From the NCBI RefSeq assembly GCF_024790395.1, contig NZ_JAJISC010000002.1, positions 434,001 through 498,000 of the forward strand: a stretch of 64,000 nucleotides of DNA. Reading direction: 5' to 3'. Of the stretch, positions 51,003 to 59,593 are shown piece by piece. The DNA is from Halomonas dongshanensis (GTDB taxonomy: Bacteria; Pseudomonadota; Gammaproteobacteria; Pseudomonadales; Halomonadaceae). The position numbers and the translations under genes were made by a program. The notes below the pieces were generated by a model. That model saw nothing but the letters and a program-made list of their open reading frames with translations. It ran no database searches and had not been told where the DNA came from. Numbering within the stretch: the first letter of the stretch is position 1; each line of letters starts with the position of its first letter.

Positions 51003-52536
51003 CGCTTGGGTACCATACGTAGTTCCAGGTTTCGCTGACGGCTTTATCGTCATGCGTCAGATGCAGGCGGATGTCGCTGGGCGCATCGCCCGGCAAAATC
51101 CTAAAGGTAGCGCGCCAGCCACCATCGGGCAGCGGCTTGACCTGGGGCAGGGCGATCTCGCCGCCCTGATTCTCGATGGCAAGCTCAGGCGGCATATCGG
51201 CGCTCAAGCCGGAAAGCGATGGGCCTTCGAAGTCGACGATGATCTGCCGCTGCTCGGAAGATTCCTCGCCTTCGTCGCCCGGAACGATTGCTTGGCCGTG
51301 GCGCGTGCGTACCACTTGGGCCAGCTGCGAGGCATTGGGCGATTCGTTGAGAGTGAAGGTGCGGTAGTGCAGGCGGCGATGTTCGCCCGCGCTCATGGCG
51401 TCTTCGCTGACCCAGTAAGCCACGATGTTGTCGTGGGTTTCGTCGGGAGTGGGGATTTCGACCAGCTCGACGTGCCCAGGGCCCCACTGCTCCAGCGGCT
51501 GCACCCACTGGCTGGGGCGGCGGTGGTAGTTGGCTTCGAGATCGAGGTAGCGGTTGAAGTCGCGTTCGCGCTGCATCAGGCCAAAGCCTTTGGGGTCGCT
51601 ATCGGTGAAGCTCGATACGCGCAGCGCCTCGGGATTGTGCAACGGGCGCCAGATCCACTCGTCCTGGCCGTTGTTGATCAGCAGGCCATCGGAGTCGTGT
51701 ACCAGCGGGCGGAAGTCGTCGTAGGGGGCTTGGGTGGTATCGCCAAAGGTGAACATGCTGGTGAGCGGGGCAACCCCTAGCTTGGCGATGTCTTCGCGGG
51801 CGAAAAGCTCGGCTTCGACCTCGGCGACGGTGCTTTCACCAGGCGTGAGTACGAAGCGGTAGGCACCGGTAATGGAGGGGCTATCGAGCAGGGCCAGCAG
51901 GGTGATTTGCCCTGCCTCTTCGCCCGGTTTGTAGAGCCAGAACTCACGGAAGGCGGGAAACTCTTCTTCCTGGTCGGCTTGAGCGGTATTGACCGCGAGC
52001 CCGCGCGTGGAAAGCCCATAGACCTGACCCTCGCCGACCAGGCGGAAGTAGTTGGAGCCGAGAAAGACGGCGAACTCGTCGGCGTATTCGTTCTCGTGCT
52101 CGTTCAGCGGGTAGTGAAGCCGAAACCCGGCGTGGCCGATGTCGCCGAACTCCTCGTCGGCAAGAGGAGCGGCGTCGCCATCGTAGCGGTAGTCGTCGGC
52201 GGAGAAAGGCAGCGTCGAGACGTCATCGCCGTCGATGATGTTCAGGGTGACCGGGGTGGTGAAGAGAAAGCCGCTATGAAAGAGCTGCAGATTAATGTCG
52301 CTTTCGTCCTTCCAGTACGCCTTTTCGGGGTCGAAGCGGATTTGACGATAGGTATCGTAGCTAATGTCGTGCAAGGCTTCGGGGAGGGTGTCTTCGGGCG
52401 CACTGTAGGGGGTGGCGGCCAACTCCTCGGCGCGGTCGATGACCTCTTGAAAGTGTTCGTCTTCGGCGGCCAATGCTACGGAGAGCGGCAAGCTTCCCAA
52501 CAGCGCCACGCCGCAAAATGCCATGTTCAAACGCAT
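50995..52536 (-). CDS. opgG: Glucan biosynthesis protein G (periplasmic)
   Basis: A 513-residue periplasmic protein needed for branching and release of periplasmic glucans. Residues 1-23 are a signal peptide ending VALAA. The mature part starts EDEHFQEVIDRAEELA and contains ISYDTYRQIRFDPEKAYW, IGHAGFRLHYPLN, EFPAFREFWLYKP and a C-terminal immunoglobulin-like domain. The ATG at 52536 follows AAGGATTG; longer in-frame starts to 52677 lack a signal peptide at the right place. Operon with opgH. Confidence 0.93.
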   Translation of the reverse strand: MRLNMAFCGVALLGSLPLSVALAAEDEHFQEVIDRAEELAATPYSAPEDTLPEALHDISYDTYRQIRFDPEKAYWKDESDINLQLFHSGFLFTTPVTLNIIDGDDVSTLPFSADDYRYDGDAAPLADEEFGDIGHAGFRLHYPLNEHENEYADEFAVFLGSNYFRLVGEGQVYGLSTRGLAVNTAQADQEEEFPAFREFWLYKPGEEAGQITLLALLDSPSITGAYRFVLTPGESTVAEVEAELFAREDIAKLGVAPLTSMFTFGDTTQAPYDDFRPLVHDSDGLLINNGQDEWIWRPLHNPEALRVSSFTDSDPKGFGLMQRERDFNRYLDLEANYHRRPSQWVQPLEQWGPGHVELVEIPTPDETHDNIVAYWVSEDAMSAGEHRRLHYRTFTLNESPNASQLAQVVRTRHGQAIVPGDEGEESSEQRQIIVDFEGPSLSGLSADMPPELAIENQGGEIALPQVKPLPDGGWRATFRILPGDAPSDIRLHLTHDDKAVSETWNYVWYPSDE

Positions 52537-52872
52537 GGATGCAATCCTTGTCCTGATGGAGCCAATGAGACGTCGTGTTCCTTGTCTTGCGTGTATTTTC
52601 GTAATGGCTGTTCTAGGCTCTGTGTAAAGTGTCTGCGCTCGACAATCCGGCGTTAAAAATTGACTCAGAATACTCATTTACCATCTGTAAACTCCGTTTC
52701 TTCGTCAATTTTTGCCTTGTCTTGTCTTCGCTCGACGACTTTCCATAAAGACCCTTGTGTCTAGGTTCTAGCTTTAACGTTCTGATTGTTCGGCGTACGC
52801 CTGCAACGGCTTGCGATGCTGCTGACACGTTATCCCCCGGCGTACTGATAAGCCTCCTGGTATGAGAGATGA
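52537..52872. other. Divergent promoter region between opgG and the sulfatase-like gene
   Basis: A 336-bp gap with no gene. It must hold the divergent promoters of the opgGH operon (leftward) and the membrane sulfatase-like gene (rightward). The stretch near 52655-52720 is AT-rich. No clear operator, riboswitch or repeat was recognised. Confidence 0.5.
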
Positions 52873-54564
52873 ATGATTCGATTATGGTTAGGCGCCCTGG
52901 CGCTCAATGTACTATTGATCGCCCCGCTGTGGTGGCGCTTTGGCGGTATCGCTCAGCAGTGGATAGCCTGGGAAGCGTGGGTCATGCTGCCCGGTATGCT
53001 GCTGATGCCACACCGCTGGTGGCGAGGATGGCTCGCCGCTATCGCGACGGCCTGGATCGTGCTGGTCGTGGCCGCCAACTTTGGCGAGCTTGCCACGCAT
53101 ATGGCGTTTGGCCGACCGCTCAATCTCTACCTCGACCTGCCCCTGCTGCGTTCGGTCTACCATTTGCTAGTAGGTAATGTAGGCCAACTTTGGGCAATTT
53201 GCGCAATGGCGACGGCGGGATTGATCTGCTTGGCGCTCGTTTGGTGGCTTTGGCGGCTGATGATGCCCGCTCGGCGCTACCGCCTTGGCACGCTGGAAGG
53301 CAAGTTTGCCCTGGGCATGGCATCACTGGCAGGGGTAATGACCCTGTTGGCGCTTTACGGCACCCACCCCGTGGCGGCGGCGCGGGCGGTAATGGCCGAG
53401 ACCACGCGCTTTCAGGCCGAGCAGATCATGGCAACGCATGCCGCGCGCAAACGCTTCACGGCCGAACTTGCCATGTCCCCCTTGGACACTCAGGCGCTGC
53501 CGGGGCTTGCCGATAAGCAAGTGCTGCTGACCTTCATCGAATCCTACGGCGTTACCGCGATTGCCGACGAGCGCTATAACGGCGACATTCTGCCTACTCT
53601 GGAGGAGATGGCCGAACGGCTGGAAGCGCGCGGCCTTCATCTGGTAACGGGACTCGTAGAGGCGCCGATTCGCGGCGGGCAGTCGTGGCTTGCCCACGCC
53701 ACTACCCTGAGCGGGCGCTGGATCGACAATCAGCTGTGGTACCGACTGATGCTGGCAAGCGAACACTCGACCCTGATCGACGACTTCAAGGCCACCGGCC
53801 AGCATACCCTTGGGGTGATGCCGGCGATCTCGATGGCCTGGCCCGAGGGTGAAGCCTACGGATTCGATCAGATCGTGGCTGCGCGCGATATCGACTACCG
53901 TGGCCCGGCGCTGCACTGGGTCACCATGCCCGATCAGTTCACGCTCGATTACATGCAGCGTAACTTGCTGGGCGAGCGGCCGACCTTCGCCCAGGTGGCG
54001 CTGATTTCGAGCCACGCCCCCTGGACACCGATTTTGCCCGTATTGGATGACTGGGACCTGATCGGCGATGGTCACATCTTTGCGCCCTGGGAGGAGGCGG
54101 GCGACCCACCGGAGGTGGTATGGCAAGACATCGAGCGCATTCGCGATCACTACATGTGGTCGATCGACTACGCTGTAAAGGTAACTGGGCGCTGGGCTGA
54201 ACGCGTCGTCGATGAGGATACGCTGCTCATCGCCCTGGGGGATCATCAGCCCGCGCCGCTGATTACCGGCGAAAATGCCAGCGCCGCCGTGCCCGTGCAC
54301 GTAGTGAGTCGAGACCCGGCGCTGTTGGCGCCTTTTCTTGCCCATGGGTTCGTTCCCGGCGCCTTGCCCGATGCGACGCAGCTAACGGCGCCGCCGCGCA
54401 TGTCGGAGATTCGACACTGGCTGCGCGAAGGCTTTGGTGAGGAGCTCGGCATCGAAACGGCAACGAACGCTACAGCAAATCTCATAACAAAGCCCACAAC
54501 GGAATCCGCGATGCCCTTCGAACACGCCGTGGCCTACGCCTTGGCCGTGACCGATGAAGAGTAG
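52873..54564 (+). CDS. Membrane-anchored sulfatase / phosphoglycerol transferase-like protein
   Basis: A 563-residue protein. The first 165 residues form about five membrane helices; the rest is an alkaline phosphatase-superfamily catalytic domain. Metal-binding Glu223 is in LLTFIESYGV, the nucleophile region is GGQSWLAHATTLSG, and the C-terminal metal motif is LIALGDHQP. This matches the layout of lipoteichoic acid synthase and OpgB, which transfer phosphoglycerol. Because it is divergent from opgGH, modification of periplasmic glucans is a reasonable guess, but other envelope substrates are possible. Confidence 0.75.
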   Translation: MIRLWLGALALNVLLIAPLWWRFGGIAQQWIAWEAWVMLPGMLLMPHRWWRGWLAAIATAWIVLVVAANFGELATHMAFGRPLNLYLDLPLLRSVYHLLVGNVGQLWAICAMATAGLICLALVWWLWRLMMPARRYRLGTLEGKFALGMASLAGVMTLLALYGTHPVAAARAVMAETTRFQAEQIMATHAARKRFTAELAMSPLDTQALPGLADKQVLLTFIESYGVTAIADERYNGDILPTLEEMAERLEARGLHLVTGLVEAPIRGGQSWLAHATTLSGRWIDNQLWYRLMLASEHSTLIDDFKATGQHTLGVMPAISMAWPEGEAYGFDQIVAARDIDYRGPALHWVTMPDQFTLDYMQRNLLGERPTFAQVALISSHAPWTPILPVLDDWDLIGDGHIFAPWEEAGDPPEVVWQDIERIRDHYMWSIDYAVKVTGRWAERVVDEDTLLIALGDHQPAPLITGENASAAVPVHVVSRDPALLAPFLAHGFVPGALPDATQLTAPPRMSEIRHWLREGFGEELGIETATNATANLITKPTTESAMPFEHAVAYALAVTDEE

Positions 54565-54586
54565 CGCCTACGACAGGACGGTCGAG

Positions 54587-55996
54587 ATGATTCAGCCGGT
54601 AATTTTGAGCGGCGGCAGCGGCACCCGCCTTTGGCCGCTATCGCGCGAGAGCATGCCCAAGCAGTACCTCGAACTCTGCGGTGAGGGCAGCCTCTTACAG
54701 CAAACCCTTGCCCGCCTTGCGCCGCTTGGGGCCAAAGAGCCCATCGTCATGGGCCATCAGGCGCAGCGTTTCTTGATGGCCGAGCAGCTACGCGAGAAGG
54801 CGCCTGAAGCGCGGTTTGTGCTCGAGCCCGAAGGGCGCAATACGGCGCCTGCCATTGCCTGCGCGGCGCTACTTGCCCTGGCCGATGGCGACGATCCGGT
54901 TTTATTGGTGCTGCCCGCCGATCACGGGATAGACGATACCGCCCGTTTTTGTGCCAGCGTCCGCCAGGCCGAACCGCTGGCCCAAACCGGGCATCTGGTG
55001 ACCTTTGGCGTAACGCCGACGCACCCCGAAACGGGTTACGGATACATTGCTTGCGGTGAGGCCCTCGAAGGCGGCTTTCGCGTGGAGCGCTTTATCGAAA
55101 AGCCCGATGTCGAGCGGGCCAAAGCGCTGCTCGAAGAGGGTGCGCATCTGTGGAATAGCGGCATGTTTCTGTTCAAAGCGTCGCGCTACTTGGAGGAACT
55201 CTCACGTCTGCAGCCCGATATGCTCAAGGCCTGCGAGGAGGCGGTAGCGAACGCGCATGAGGATCTCGATTTCTTGCGCCTTGGCGAGGCCGCGTTTTGC
55301 GCAAGCCCCTCCGACTCCATCGACTACGCCGTGATGGAACAGTGCCACACTGCTGCCGTGGTACCACTTCAGGCAGCGTGGAGCGATATCGGTAGTTTCC
55401 GAGCGCTATGGGAGACCTTGGAAAAAGACGCGGTGGGAAATGCGCAACGCGGCGATGTATGGCTCGAAGATACTCGCGATTCGTTGGTGCTCGCCGAGCA
55501 TCGCTTGGTCGCCACGCTTGGGGTGGATAACCTCGTGGTGGTGGAAACCGCCGATGCGGTGCTCGTCGCGCCGCGGGATCAGGCGCAGCGGGTCAAGGAG
55601 GTGGTGGCGGCGCTCAAGCGTGCCGGGCGCGACGAACCCAACAGCGCACCGCGCGTGCATCGGCCCTGGGGCAGCTTTCAGGCGGTGGATAGCGGCCAGC
55701 GCCATCAGGTCAAACACATCACCGTCAAGCCTGGTGGGCGATTGTCGCTACAGCGTCACCACCACCGCGCCGAGCACTGGGTGGTGGTCAGCGGCACCGC
55801 CTTGGTAACCCTCGATGAGCGCACTTTTTTGGTCAGCGAGAACCAATCCACCTATATTCCCATCGGCGTGCTGCACCGGCTGGAGAATCCCGGCAAGATC
55901 GACCTGGAACTGATCGAGGTGCAGTCGGGCGCCTACCTGGGTGAAGACGACATTCAGCGGCTGGATGACGTCTACGCCCGGCCCTCCAGCGAGTAG
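54587..55996 (+). CDS. manC: Mannose-1-phosphate guanylyltransferase / mannose-6-phosphate isomerase
   Basis: A 469-residue bifunctional enzyme making GDP-mannose. The pyrophosphorylase signature GGSGTRLWPLSRESMPKQ opens the protein, VLPADHGI and FIEKPDVERAK follow, and the C-terminal cupin domain has HHHRAEHWVVVSGTA and IPIGVLHRLENPG. Length is typical for ManC/AlgA/CpsB. The start at 54587 fits the family N-terminus MIQPVILSGG. It follows the sulfatase-like gene by 22 bp, so the two probably share a transcript for envelope polysaccharide formation. Confidence 0.93.
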   Translation: MIQPVILSGGSGTRLWPLSRESMPKQYLELCGEGSLLQQTLARLAPLGAKEPIVMGHQAQRFLMAEQLREKAPEARFVLEPEGRNTAPAIACAALLALADGDDPVLLVLPADHGIDDTARFCASVRQAEPLAQTGHLVTFGVTPTHPETGYGYIACGEALEGGFRVERFIEKPDVERAKALLEEGAHLWNSGMFLFKASRYLEELSRLQPDMLKACEEAVANAHEDLDFLRLGEAAFCASPSDSIDYAVMEQCHTAAVVPLQAAWSDIGSFRALWETLEKDAVGNAQRGDVWLEDTRDSLVLAEHRLVATLGVDNLVVVETADAVLVAPRDQAQRVKEVVAALKRAGRDEPNSAPRVHRPWGSFQAVDSGQRHQVKHITVKPGGRLSLQRHHHRAEHWVVVSGTALVTLDERTFLVSENQSTYIPIGVLHRLENPGKIDLELIEVQSGAYLGEDDIQRLDDVYARPSSE

Positions 55997-56010
55997 CGCT
56001 GACTCGTCCT

Positions 56011-56937
56011 TCAATAAAGCCGATAGCGATTGGCGTCGGAGAGGCCTTGTGCCTCTTCGACCACCTTGCGGTAACGCTTGTACTCCCACTGATACTGCGC
56101 CGGTTCCAGAGCGATGGCGGCTTCGACGCAGGCGTTGACCCCGGCTGCCGATTGCGCCTCCTCTTCGCTATAGACGCGCTCATCGGCGTCGAGAAAGTGA
56201 ATCTCGAACCCCTCGCCGGGAATGCGTTTGGCAACGCCGGTCACCACGCGCGCCTGGGTGCGCGCCACTAGCTTGGGCAGTAGCGTGGCGGTGTAGGCCG
56301 CATGCCCGTAGAAGGGCGCAAAGACGCCGCTGCCCCAATCGGGTTCTTGGTCGGGCAGAATACCGATGGCCTCGCAGCGCTTGAGCGCCTTGAGCAGGGC
56401 GGCGACGCCACGCGGGTTGGTGGGTACGAGGCTTGCGCCCATGCGCTCGCGGCCTTGGCGAATCACCGGATCGAGCCGGGTGAGCTTGGGCGGCTCGTAC
56501 ATGGCGGTAAAGGGAAAGTGGCTGGAGAGCCAGAAGTTCAGCACTTCCCAGTTGCCAAAGTGCGGTGCGAGCACGATGACGCCGCGGCCTTCGGCGCGGG
56601 CTCCGTCGAGCTTGTCGCGCCCGTGTACGGCCAGAATGCTCGCCTCGACCCGAGCAGGCTCGGCCATCCAGGCGTGCCCTAGCTCCAGCATGGTGGCCGC
56701 CGAGTGCTTGAGGCTTTCCTGACCAAGCGCCCGGCGCGTCTTGGCGTCAAGCTCGGGGTAGACCACGCCAAGGTTGATGTCGGTCACGCTGCGCTCGCGC
56801 TTGTTGAAGCGGTAGACCTTGGGCCCAAGCCAAGCGGCCAAGCGCCATAGCGTGGGCAGCGACCGGTGCGACAAAAAACGCCACAGCCGGGCGATGGCGC
56901 TAGCCTGCCAGCGGGCGCGGCGGGAAGTATCAGTCAT
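56011..56937 (-). CDS. Lysophospholipid / lipid A acyltransferase (LpxL-HtrB family)
   Basis: A 308-residue membrane-associated acyltransferase. The catalytic H-x4-D/E motif is PHFGNWEVLN, and later segments LPDQEPDWGSGVFAPFYG and the C-terminal PAQYQWEYKRYRK are typical for the family. It transfers a secondary acyl chain to lipid A or a related lipid. Which acyl position is used is not clear. It lies convergent to manC and 3 bp from the following DUF4870 gene. Confidence 0.88.
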   Translation of the reverse strand: MTDTSRRARWQASAIARLWRFLSHRSLPTLWRLAAWLGPKVYRFNKRERSVTDINLGVVYPELDAKTRRALGQESLKHSAATMLELGHAWMAEPARVEASILAVHGRDKLDGARAEGRGVIVLAPHFGNWEVLNFWLSSHFPFTAMYEPPKLTRLDPVIRQGRERMGASLVPTNPRGVAALLKALKRCEAIGILPDQEPDWGSGVFAPFYGHAAYTATLLPKLVARTQARVVTGVAKRIPGEGFEIHFLDADERVYSEEEAQSAAGVNACVEAAIALEPAQYQWEYKRYRKVVEEAQGLSDANRYRLY

Positions 56938-56940
56938 CGA

Positions 56941-57333
56941 TCACAGCAGCCATGTGGTCAGGTTGTGCGGCGCGCGCTGTTCGTGAAGCGCCTTGAACCC
57001 TTTGACGCAGCGCACGATGAACCAGATCGCCAGCACGGCCAGCATGGGAAAGCCGATAAGGATCAGGGTGAACAGCAGCGAGATGCAGCCGTAAAGGGTG
57101 CCGATCCAGAAAGTACGAATCTGATAGCGGTAGTGGTCATCGAGCCACTGCGGCCCTTTGCCTTGGTAGACGTAGGCGATGACCACGCCGATCACGGCGG
57201 TGAACCCTGCGGTAATCAGGTTCACCAGAAAGAGGGCGTAGACCACCATCGCCATGGTGGTGTCGGGGCGAGGGCTATGTTCGGAGACGATCTCCCCCTC
57301 GATGGGGGGCTCATCATAGTTGCGTTCGTTCAT
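56941..57333 (-). CDS. DUF4870 family membrane protein
   Basis: A 130-residue protein with three membrane helices: MAMVVYALFLVNLITAGFTAV, FWIGTLYGCISLLFTLILIG and MLAVLAIWFIVRCVKGF. The middle loop WLDDHYRYQIRTFW is the DUF4870 signature. Function unknown. ATG at 57333 follows AGGAAG at a 5-base distance. Likely co-transcribed with the acyltransferase downstream. Confidence 0.82.
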   Translation of the reverse strand: MNERNYDEPPIEGEIVSEHSPRPDTTMAMVVYALFLVNLITAGFTAVIGVVIAYVYQGKGPQWLDDHYRYQIRTFWIGTLYGCISLLFTLILIGFPMLAVLAIWFIVRCVKGFKALHEQRAPHNLTTWLL

Positions 57334-57410
57334 GCGCACTTCCTATCTCGATGATCTATTCAAAATTGATGGCGATCCGCGCGATCTGCCGCTGATAAGG
57401 CCCTGGTGGC

Positions 57411-57791
57411 TCAGCGCCCCGGCCTGCAGATTTCCAGCAGGTTGCCGTCCGGGTCGCGCAAGTAGAGAGAGTCGATGGGGCCGTTGGCGCCTTGACGCGC
57501 TACGGGGCCAAGTTCGATCTCGATGCCCAGCGCGTCCAAATGCTGTTTGAACTCGTCCAGCGGGAGCTGGCTGCGCAGGCAGAGATCGAGACTACCCGCC
57601 GTGGGCGTTGCCGATACTGGCGCGATGTCGCTGTCGGTTTGATGCAGGCGAAGGGCGCTATCGCCAAGCATCAGATCAACGCGCTGGGCGTCGCGATAGC
57701 GTACATCCAGCCCCAGGACGCGCGAGTAGAAGTCGACGGCGCGACCGATATCGGTCACGGTGACCACCAGATGATCCAGACCTGAAAGCAT
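57411..57791 (-). CDS. VOC (glyoxalase/bleomycin resistance) family protein
   Basis: A 126-residue vicinal oxygen chelate protein with two beta-alpha-beta-beta-beta modules. LSGLDHLVVTVTDI starts the first, with a metal-ligand histidine, and IDSLYLRDPDGNLLEICRPG ends the second with the conserved glutamate. The ATG at 57791 begins the domain. Small VOC proteins of this type act as lyases, dioxygenases or drug-binding proteins; substrate unknown. Confidence 0.85.
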   Translation of the reverse strand: MLSGLDHLVVTVTDIGRAVDFYSRVLGLDVRYRDAQRVDLMLGDSALRLHQTDSDIAPVSATPTAGSLDLCLRSQLPLDEFKQHLDALGIEIELGPVARQGANGPIDSLYLRDPDGNLLEICRPGR

Positions 57792-57971
57792 GTCCTGTCC
57801 TTCGCTAACGTGAGGGCCACAGTATAACGCGATGCGCAAGCGCTGCCGAAATGCCGACTTAACGCAATGCAGCGGTCATACCACGTTGGCAGTATGGCCT
57901 GAAGATACACGCTGTAACGCGCACTGAGTTGAAGAAAACGCCAAGCGTGCAATAGTGAGCGGGGAAAAGCG

Positions 57972-57999
57972 TTGACTTTGCGCGCTTGATGGCAATAAT
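57972..57999 (+). promoter_or_regulatory. Sigma-70-type promoter for the MFS transporter gene
   Basis: TTGACT (57972-57977) and AATAAT (57994-57999) are separated by 16 bp, a good match to -35 and -10 boxes. Transcription would start near 58006 and leave a leader of about 100 bases before the ATG at 58107. The rest of the 57792-58106 gap shows no further feature. Confidence 0.55.
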
Positions 58000-58106
58000 T
58001 GCCGCCCGCCCGGGAGGCTCGACTCCCTTTAAGTGGTCGCTTGAGCGATGCGACATCGAGGTGCTGGGCGGTTCTTTGCTTCTTGTCATTCGTTGGTGAG
58101 GTAGGC

Positions 58107-59507
58107 ATGTCGCGGCAACTGTTGGCCATGGCGTTAGCGCCGCTTTTGGGGCTCTTTATTCTGGGGATCGGCAACGGCTTTCTGGCCTCGCTGATCACGA
58201 TTCGTCTGGACGATGCGGGCGAGTCCGCGACCGTCGTGGGTATCGTGTCGTCGGCCTACTTCCTCGGTTTGGCGCTGGGGGCGCTATTCAACGACCGCCT
58301 GCTCTTACGCATCGGCCACATTCGCGCCTACGGCAGCTTTGCCTCCCTCGTCGCCGTTACCGTCTTGTTGCAGGGGCTGTTCTTCGACCCTTGGGCATGG
58401 TTCGTATTGCGCCTGATCGGCGGCTGGGCAACGGTGGGGGTGTATCTGGTCATCGAGAGCTGGCTTCTGACCGCGGGTGATCAAAAGGTGCGCGGACGTC
58501 TGCTCGCGCTCTACATGATCTCGCTCTACGCCGCTGGGGTCATCGGCCAGCTGCTGCTGGGCGTGACCAGCGCCATGGGCGTCACGGCACCCTTCATGGT
58601 CATCGGTATGCTGGCGTCGCTTTCGGTGCTGCCCATGGCGATGATCCCTCGGGTTTCGCCGCTCATCGAACACGCCGAGCCGCTGCCGCCGCACCGTTTG
58701 ATCACCATGACGCCGACGGGCGTGATGGGCAGCTTCGGTTCGGGCATGGTGGTGGCCGCCGCCTATACGCTCCTGCCGCTCTATCTTCAGCGTATTGGTA
58801 TGAGTGTTGCGCAAGTGGGGCAGTTGATGGCGGTGGTGATTCTTGGCGCCATGCTGCTGCAGTATCCCATTGGCCGCTGGTCGGATCGCCATGATCGTCA
58901 GATCGTGCTGATGGCGATCGCTTCGTTCTGCGTGGTCATCTCGGCGGCGATCTTATGGCTGCCGCTCTCACTGCCGCTTTTGGCGGCGCTGTTATTCCTG
59001 CTTGGCGGCGGCGTGTTCGCCCTCTACCCTGTCGCGGTAAGCCACGCCGCCGACCGTGCCCCCGCAGGCGCATTGGTGCGCATGAGCCAGGGGTTGCTGC
59101 TGATCAATGCCATCGGCTCGACGCTGAGCCCCATGCTGATCTCTCCCATCATGACGGCCGTGGGCGATGGCGGCCTGTTCTGGTCGTTCGGCGCGCTGAG
59201 TTTGTTCTTCGTGCTTTTCTTTGCCTGGCGGCGCAGCGTGCGCCCGGCGCCGGTACCCGTGGCGCCCTTTACCGCCACGGCGCCCATGTCCTCCGTGGGC
59301 GCTGAGCTCGTGGTTACCGAAGAGCTGGTGCAAGGGGCGCTGGAGCACGAGCACCTGGAGGATCTCTCGGACGTGGTGCCCGAGGTGGAGGTCGCCGAGC
59401 CCGTGGTCGGCCCGCCGCCGCCAGACGAAGAGCACGTGCTTTACTACGACGACGCCGATCTGGCACCGCACCGCGCACCTAGCGAGCGTACTGACGAGAC
59501 AGGGTAG
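58107..59507 (+). CDS. MFS transporter (YcaD-like)
   Basis: A 466-residue major facilitator with 12 membrane helices, followed by an acidic cytoplasmic tail of about 80 residues (from about 385). NGFLASLITIRLDDAGES at the start and GGWATVGVYLVIESWLL around helix 4 recall the YcaD group. The ATG at 58107 is chosen as it starts right before the first helix; the upstream extension to 57999 is not hydrophobic and covers the promoter. Substrate unknown. The long negatively charged tail is uncommon for the family. Confidence 0.85.
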   Translation: MSRQLLAMALAPLLGLFILGIGNGFLASLITIRLDDAGESATVVGIVSSAYFLGLALGALFNDRLLLRIGHIRAYGSFASLVAVTVLLQGLFFDPWAWFVLRLIGGWATVGVYLVIESWLLTAGDQKVRGRLLALYMISLYAAGVIGQLLLGVTSAMGVTAPFMVIGMLASLSVLPMAMIPRVSPLIEHAEPLPPHRLITMTPTGVMGSFGSGMVVAAAYTLLPLYLQRIGMSVAQVGQLMAVVILGAMLLQYPIGRWSDRHDRQIVLMAIASFCVVISAAILWLPLSLPLLAALLFLLGGGVFALYPVAVSHAADRAPAGALVRMSQGLLLINAIGSTLSPMLISPIMTAVGDGGLFWSFGALSLFFVLFFAWRRSVRPAPVPVAPFTATAPMSSVGAELVVTEELVQGALEHEHLEDLSDVVPEVEVAEPVVGPPPPDEEHVLYYDDADLAPHRAPSERTDETG

Positions 59508-59593
59508 ACCTTTGCCGCATGGTGCGGCCTTGTTCCTGAACCTACCATCGAGCGTTGACGCAACGATCGACGTTACTTCAGCTGAGGTTTGCC

